NCBI RefSeq assembly: GCF_033101155.1
Contig: NZ_JAWMPX010000018.1
Location: forward strand, 41,721 to 105,720
Direction of reading: 5' to 3'
DNA: 64,000 bases
DNA from: Tropicimonas sp033101155
Lineage (GTDB): Bacteria > Pseudomonadota > Alphaproteobacteria > Rhodobacterales > Rhodobacteraceae
Shown: in pieces, positions 59,146 to 64,000 of the stretch
Numbering within the stretch: the first letter of the stretch is position 1
How the letters are laid out: each line of letters starts with the position of its first letter
Notes under the pieces: model-generated
The model's input: the letters and a program-made list of their open reading frames with translations, nothing else
Told to the model about the DNA's origin: nothing
Databases searched by the model: none
Position numbers and translations under genes: made by a program

Positions 59146-60414
59146 CTACAGGATGCCGGGGGAAAAACCGAGGCGGCGGAAGACCATCACGGACAGGAAC
59201 GCCTTCAGCACGACAATGCCGGACGCCACGCCAATGGCGGCGCCGACCGGCCCCATGCTCGGGGCCAGGGTGACCACACCGATCAGGGTAACGAGGATCC
59301 CAATGGCTTGCCCCGCAAGGCTGACCCGCTCATGGCCGCACATCGCCAGGAACATGCCGCCCGACCCCATGGCCAAAGACAGCAACTGGCCGGCGATCAT
59401 GATCAGCATGGGGATATAGGCCGTGTCCGAATAGGCCTCGCCAAAAGTCAGTTCGATCAGGGGGCGTCCGAACAGGACGAAGACCGCTGCCAACGGAATG
59501 GCGGTCGCCGTCGAGAGCCGGGCCGACTGGCGTGCGAGCTTGCGCAGCGAGTCCGGTCCGCCCTCCTTGTGCGCCGCGACGATATACGGACCCAGGATCG
59601 CGTTCACGAACATCAGCGGAAAGGCGACCAGCTGTGCGCCACGCTCGGCCACCCGCAGATACGCCAATTCCTCGGTTTGCCCCAAACCGCCAAGCAGCAG
59701 GGTCGCCAGTTGCGTGCCGAGCGTCGTCATTCCGCCGATCATGGTGAAGGATATGAAGGACACACCCCAAGCGCGCAGTTGCGAATTCGAGGCAAGGGCG
59801 ACTCCGGGCGCGACGGGAGACTGCTGCGCGACGAACGCGAGTCCCAACAGGGCCGCGATCCCGAAGGAGGACAGGTGCAGGCGCAAGGCAATGCTTGCGT
59901 CGATCCCGCCAGCCTGATGCAGGACGATGACGCCTGAAACGAGCAACAATGGCACGATGACCTGCGGCAGCACCTCCGAGAGGACAGGCATCCCCAACCC
60001 TTTCAAGGCCCCCCGTCCGAACCCGACCGTCCCCATCGCCAAGGGCAGAAAGCAAACGATCGCGAGGAGCGGAGCCATGTCGGGCGCGAGCAGGGTCGAG
60101 GTGGATGTGCCCCACAGGATGGCGCCCACGATGCTCGACGCCACGAGGATCCAGATTGCCGAGGTGGACAGAATCGCCTTGAGGCGCTCCATGTCCCGGC
60201 CCTGCTTTGCCTGCGCGACTTCGCGCGTCATCAGCATCGGAAGACCGACCGAAATGGGAATGGCTGCGAAGGTGGCGATGGCGATGGCAAAGGAATACCG
60301 TCCGAAATCCGCAACGCTCATCCACCGTGCCAGAAGCACGTTTGCCGTGATGCTGAAAACAAGGCCGAACGCATAGACTCCGGAAACCGAAAAAAAGGCT
60401 TTGGTGATATTCAT
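59146..60414 (-). CDS. Oligosaccharide flippase (Wzx-like, MATE-related)
   Basis: A 422 aa protein with 12-14 helices of the polysaccharide biosynthesis/flippase family: FSVSGVYAFGLVFSITANVLLARWMSVADFGRYSFAIAIATFAAIPISVGLPMLMTREVAQ at the N-terminus is diagnostic. It moves the lipid-linked repeat unit across the inner membrane. It is the first gene of the minus-strand cluster Wzx-GT4-acyltransferase-Wzy-sulfotransferase-like. Confidence 0.87.
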   Translation of the reverse strand: MNITKAFFSVSGVYAFGLVFSITANVLLARWMSVADFGRYSFAIAIATFAAIPISVGLPMLMTREVAQAKQGRDMERLKAILSTSAIWILVASSIVGAILWGTSTSTLLAPDMAPLLAIVCFLPLAMGTVGFGRGALKGLGMPVLSEVLPQVIVPLLLVSGVIVLHQAGGIDASIALRLHLSSFGIAALLGLAFVAQQSPVAPGVALASNSQLRAWGVSFISFTMIGGMTTLGTQLATLLLGGLGQTEELAYLRVAERGAQLVAFPLMFVNAILGPYIVAAHKEGGPDSLRKLARQSARLSTATAIPLAAVFVLFGRPLIELTFGEAYSDTAYIPMLIMIAGQLLSLAMGSGGMFLAMCGHERVSLAGQAIGILVTLIGVVTLAPSMGPVGAAIGVASGIVVLKAFLSVMVFRRLGFSPGIL

Positions 60415-60742
60415 TTAGATCGAATCTTCACTGTCTATCCGCTGGAGACCAGAACCGTTGCCGTTCTTAGAGGAGAATGAGCGGCGTATGAAGCCGCCAC
60501 GCGACATTGCCTGCCGGACAGAAACCACCAAGGGCCCCGGACACCCCGTCCGACCTCCATACCCGCCCGGTTACGGGGAACCGTGATCGTGGCAAATGCT
60601 GTCTCGCGGAAGTTTCTCAGAGAGATGAACCCGGCCAACGGAAGAATCCCGCCAGCTGGTTCTGTCGGACAGGCTCGACGAGATTCTGTACTGATTCAGA
60701 CTTGAAGAGACCGGCCGTTGCGTTTAAACGGGCCACCGGTCC
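60415..60742. other. Gene-free region between flippase gene and tRNA-Thr
   Basis: About 330 bp containing the promoter of the minus-strand polysaccharide cluster and of the tRNA. TTGCGTTTAAACGGG just before the tRNA is AT-richer. No convincing open frame or repeat was seen. Confidence 0.4.
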
Positions 60743-60818
60743 GCCTCAATAGCTCAGCTGGTAGAGCAACTGTTTCGTAAATAGTAGGTCGGGGGTTCGA
60801 GTCCCTCTTGAGGCACCA
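60743..60818 (+). tRNA. tRNA-Thr (CGU anticodon)
   Basis: A complete cloverleaf can be folded. Acceptor GCCTCAA pairs with TTGAGGC; D arm GCTC-AGCTGGTA-GAGC; anticodon arm ACTGT-TTCGTAA-ATAGT with CGT as positions 34-36; T arm GGGGG-TTCGAGT-CCCTC with one G-T pair. Discriminator A and an encoded CCA follow (60816-60818). CGT anticodon reads ACG threonine codons. It lies at the edge of the polysaccharide cluster and may act as an integration site. Confidence 0.93.
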
Positions 60819-61745
60819 CCATTGTCGCAATTTGAAAACTAAATCAAAAGCATGCAGCGACATGGGGCCTTTGGGCGTGTCACCATTGGCGACAGATGAC
60901 CGTCGCAATCCATCACATCGGAACCTTCATCCGCTTGGAGCGCTACATCTGAAACAAGGATGACAAGGGAATTCGGCGGTTCAGACGCCGCGTCCCCAAA
61001 GGCGTTGTCGAACGTTCTGCCACCTGTCCGTCTTCAAAGATCCTGGACCAGTTGGCAGCTATTCGTTTTCCACTGGTTGAAGCGAGAGACGATCGAATTG
61101 GAAAACTATCCGTGCGGTCTTCCAGATGTGGCCTCGCCTTAAGGACCACGAAGCTGAGGCCGCCCCATCCTCGAACCTGCTGACACGAGTTGAACCGTTC
61201 ATCCAGGTGATGGCGCTGGATGTTGAAGCGATGAAAGAGCGCGGCGGATGTCCTTGAAAACCGTCTCGCCATAGCCCGCGCTCTCCCGATGCCTGTCTCA
61301 TCGCCACTCGTTGGCGGTTCCGACGAGCCGGAACCCCTCCCCTACAAAATCACTCTCATCTGCCTCATTGGCGCAGACGTCAGACCCATCAAGACTGTCC
61401 CGGGTAACAACCGGTTCGGGGCTTGGGACGGCGGGACATGGCGACCACCATGGAGGATTTGGCGCATTTCGGTGACAGAAAACATGGCACGAAACGCAAC
61501 TCAGAACTGGGGCTCACGCATCTCAAGTCCGTTTTTTTGCGGTATACGGGTCCGATGCTGTAACCGCCCGCAGTTAATCCACGAATCGGCTGCACTTGTT
61601 CAGACTTTAGAAACCATTTTCGTAAAACTGTTGGGGGGGTAAACGTGAAGCGACAAAGACTTCCGATCTCAACAAAAGCTGGCCTCAATGCGGCACGCAG
61701 CATTGACTCAGGTGGCCGCCCCCAACTGGAAGACCCACGCACAGA
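60819..61745. other. Decayed sequence downstream of tRNA-Thr
   Basis: More than 900 bp without a convincing gene. A plus-strand frame around 60910-61060 reads FIRLERYI, stop, NKDDKGIRRFRRRVPKGVVERS. This resembles the N-terminus of a tyrosine integrase (RRRVPKDL-type motif) with a stop inside. Further on, around 61440-61560, MATTMEDLAHFGDRKHGTKRN is readable but unassigned. Both identifications are weak. Confidence 0.35.
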
Positions 61746-64000
61746 ATGTGCGCGCCTGAAAATGCGAGTCCCGCAGAGATGCCCGCCCAGACCAGCTCGC
61801 CCCTCGGCCTCGATATCGACGGTTTCTCCGAAGGGCAGCTCTATATCTATCGCATGCTGCAAGGAGCGGTGTTTGCGGATATCGGGAGCGCGGATCAACA
61901 GGATGTCGAAGACTTTCTGACCGAGTCCTATGCTCTGGGCCAGAAGGTCTTCTTCTTTGCCACTGCGAGCGAGCTGGCCGGCGCACAGATCATGATCGAT
62001 GTGCACGATTATCTCGGGCTGACACCGGAAGGCCAGCAGGGATGGAGCAGTGTCTGGCTCAATGGCGGTCTCGGGGTGGAAACAGGTCTGGGCGACATCG
62101 GCTTTGTTGTTCAGGCATTCAATGACGGAGAACCGGACCCCGCGATGGCGGCGTCCCTGTATTCTCAATCCGTCGACGGCCTGACGCGATCCTTCCGTAT
62201 CTTCGGCCTCGCCCTGCAGGACGAGGAATCGCGGTCAGACGGCCATTTCGACTTTGACATCCGGGACTCGCACGCCGTCGGCCTCACACTCGGGGACTGG
62301 AGCTTCGATCTCTGGAAGGGTGAACTGGATCAGTCGCTTGTCGATCTGGCGCTTCTGTCGGCCATTAGCCATGTCTCCCTGGAGGCACCTCCCGGCGAAG
62401 CCGCTCATGCCGTCGCCACGTCCCTCCAGACCACAATTCTCGATGAAATCGAAGCGGAAGTATCCGGGCAGATCAGGGGGTTCACCGTCTCCGATGACGA
62501 CGTGTCCGTCGGAACGACGATCGGTCAGGGGCTGATCTTCAGAGAAAGCGGCGGGCTCGATGTCGATCTCGACGGGACGGGTGACCTGATCTTCGACCTG
62601 ACGGGCGATACACAGCAATCAATGCTCCAATTGGGCATCCTCAACACGGCCCTGGACGATGACCTGGCGAATTCCTCAGGCGATTTTTCCATCCGCTTCT
62701 CCGCGGAAAATTCCACCGATGGCTGGAGCGTCCACGCACTGGATGGCTGGACCAACGATGTCGCAACCTGGGCGGCGTGGGTGACATCCGGTACGGTGAG
62801 TTCGCTCCCTATGGACATGGATTACGAGGTTCAGGGACTGGATGCCGGCGCAACAGCCCAAACCTGGTGGAGCGTCGACAGGGCGGACGGCGCGGCCTCC
62901 GTCGGCATTCTTGCCTTCGAGCTTGTCTATAATGGCGACCTTCCGGACGGCCACCCGAGTGCTGAGTCCGGCAATGTGCTTTCCGTCATCACCCTGTCCG
63001 TGTCTGAGCGCGACTATCTCGGCGACACAACCAGTGACGCGTATTTCGGCTCGGGCCGGAGTGACCGGCTGATCGGCGACAGCGACGACAATTCTCTCTA
63101 CGGCTTTGACGGTGACGACATTCTCATCGGGTATCACGGGACCGACAGGCTCCTTGGCGGCTCCGGGAACGACCTCTATATCTACTCTCCGGATAGCGGC
63201 CTTCAGGCGATCGTGGATGAGGAGAACAAGGGCGGTCATGATATCGTCCAGTTTGGGTCGCCCTCCGACGTCATGGTCAGCCTTGTCAGCTACAGCCTGT
63301 CCGATGATTTCAGGGATCTGATCATCACCTTCGGCAATGACGTCGACGACACCCTCCAGATCCGCAACCAGGGGGTCGAAGGATCCCAGGTCGAAGAACT
63401 GCACCTGTTTGACGGCGAGAACGATCTCCTGCCGGCCATTGACCTGGTGAGCAAATACCGGGAGTTGCTAGACGCGATTGGTGCCGCGATGCCCGCGCCC
63501 TCTTCAGAACTGTCGGTAATCAGCCCGTACCAATATGTAACCGGAACCCCTCTCGGCGAATTTCTCGCCCGGAATGGAGGTGAAACGCTGCTTGGGGGGG
63601 GCGGCGCAGACCATCTGAAGGGAGGCACCGGGGACGACACACTCTTCGGACAGGCGGAGGACGACATCCTGACCACCGGCGAGACCGGCACGGAGATCCT
63701 CCATGGCGGTTCTGGAAACGACCTCTACGTGATCGAACGCGCGGCGGGTACGGAGTATCGCGCCCAGAGCACCACCGTGAATGAAGATGCCGGCGGCGGC
63801 ACCGACACGCTCGACCTGACCGGTTTCGTCTCCAGCCTGTCGGCGCTGGATTTCGAGACCTCGGGCTACGACCTCGTCATCCACGCGACACACGGGCTCG
63901 GAAATCACCTGAGCGCCGTGACCCTCAGCAACCATTTCTACAGCTCAAGCGCCCGCATCGAGACCCTCACCTTCGACAGCCAGAGCTGGGACATCTCCGC
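61746..64000 (+). CDS. Large RTX (haemolysin-type calcium-binding repeat) protein, 3' end missing
   Basis: An open frame of 751 codons without stop runs to the window's right edge. The first 420 residues form a domain of unknown function (LDIDGFSEGQLYIYRMLQGA; DFFTES/YALGQKVFFFATASELAGAQIMIDV). Two blocks of Gly/Asp nonapeptides follow: around 63040-63170 (LIGDSDDNSLYGFDGDDILIG, LLGGSGNDLY) and 63590-63730 (LLGGGGADHLKGGTGDDTLFG, HGGSGNDLYVIE). Such repeats bind calcium and mark type I secreted proteins, whose export signal would be at the missing C-terminus. Start ATG at 61746 or 61779; neither has a strong ribosome binding site. An adhesin, enzyme or surface-layer role is possible. Confidence 0.82.
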   Translation, partial: MCAPENASPAEMPAQTSSPLGLDIDGFSEGQLYIYRMLQGAVFADIGSADQQDVEDFLTESYALGQKVFFFATASELAGAQIMIDVHDYLGLTPEGQQGWSSVWLNGGLGVETGLGDIGFVVQAFNDGEPDPAMAASLYSQSVDGLTRSFRIFGLALQDEESRSDGHFDFDIRDSHAVGLTLGDWSFDLWKGELDQSLVDLALLSAISHVSLEAPPGEAAHAVATSLQTTILDEIEAEVSGQIRGFTVSDDDVSVGTTIGQGLIFRESGGLDVDLDGTGDLIFDLTGDTQQSMLQLGILNTALDDDLANSSGDFSIRFSAENSTDGWSVHALDGWTNDVATWAAWVTSGTVSSLPMDMDYEVQGLDAGATAQTWWSVDRADGAASVGILAFELVYNGDLPDGHPSAESGNVLSVITLSVSERDYLGDTTSDAYFGSGRSDRLIGDSDDNSLYGFDGDDILIGYHGTDRLLGGSGNDLYIYSPDSGLQAIVDEENKGGHDIVQFGSPSDVMVSLVSYSLSDDFRDLIITFGNDVDDTLQIRNQGVEGSQVEELHLFDGENDLLPAIDLVSKYRELLDAIGAAMPAPSSELSVISPYQYVTGTPLGEFLARNGGETLLGGGGADHLKGGTGDDTLFGQAEDDILTTGETGTEILHGGSGNDLYVIERAAGTEYRAQSTTVNEDAGGGTDTLDLTGFVSSLSALDFETSGYDLVIHATHGLGNHLSAVTLSNHFYSSSARIETLTFDSQSWDIS

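Noticed and set aside
61645..61920. Plus-strand frame with GTG and a strong poly-G upstream, overlapping the RTX start
   Set aside because: It runs in a different frame from the RTX gene, ends inside it and shows no family; the RTX frame has clear domain evidence.
62676..63404. 242-codon minus-strand frame at the right end
   Set aside because: It lies inside the uninterrupted plus-strand RTX frame with recognisable nonapeptide repeats; the minus frame shows none.
1..64000. CRISPR arrays, rRNA genes, complete prophage or conjugation genes
   Set aside because: No regular repeat-spacer pattern, rRNA segment or phage/conjugation module was recognised on either strand.

Overview
This is high-GC bacterial DNA. 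Gene content points to a marine Rhodobacterales (Roseobacter-group) alphaproteobacterium: an ABC-type L-rhamnose uptake and catabolism locus with a DeoR-type RhaR, an FAD oxidoreductase/CFA-methyltransferase/DUF3833 photooxidative-type cluster, a PL7 alginate lyase, a livFGHMK-like operon with an acyl-CoA ligase, a Tat-exported YkuD protein and RTX-repeat secretion. The assignment is inferred from gene families; no marker gene such as rRNA is present.

Layout. 1-3.7 kb: an MscS channel, a DUF1269/coiled-coil protein, an AraC-family regulator and a truncated arylsulfatase scar. 3.87-5.29 kb: a decayed IS3-family element whose transposase frames are broken by small palindromic insertions. 5.6-17.7 kb: the rhamnose locus. 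A minus-strand operon (rhaR, S, T, P, Q, M, K, A, D, then a peroxiredoxin-like gene) diverges from a plus-strand bifunctional rhamnulose-1-phosphate aldolase/dehydrogenase, so two different enzymes for the cleavage step are present. The shared intergenic region carries a set of TGATTG/CAATCA half-sites likely to bind RhaR.

17.9-23.0 kb: sulfotransferase, GT2 and GT4 glycosyltransferases, opposite a small gene and a tailspike-like beta-helix protein. 23.3-29.3 kb: AsmA-like protein, AI-2E-type exporter, class IV aminotransferase and Ldh_2 oxidoreductase. 29.6-36.6 kb: SDR and DUF1365 genes divergent from FAD oxidoreductase, CFA-type methyltransferase, chalcone-isomerase-like protein, MFS carrier and two DUF3833 proteins, a set known elsewhere to accompany the RpoE/ChrR singlet-oxygen response. 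36.7-41.7 kb: hybrid histidine kinase and secreted PL7 alginate lyase. 41.8-44.1 kb: methyltransferase, rhodanese, a cytochrome-c-peroxidase remnant and a small membrane protein.

44.2-51.9 kb: an operon for an acyl-CoA ligase and a branched-chain-amino-acid-type ABC transporter interleaved with two small membrane proteins. 52.1-54.7 kb: L,D-transpeptidase, an oxidoreductase resembling the N-terminal half of SelD fusions, and ExoD. 54.8-60.4 kb: a Wzx/Wzy-type surface polysaccharide cluster (sulfotransferase-like protein, Wzy, acyltransferase, GT4, Wzx), followed by tRNA-Thr(CGU), about 0.9 kb of decayed sequence and a large RTX-repeat protein that runs off the right edge. Most other long open frames in the window are antisense shadows caused by the high GC content.
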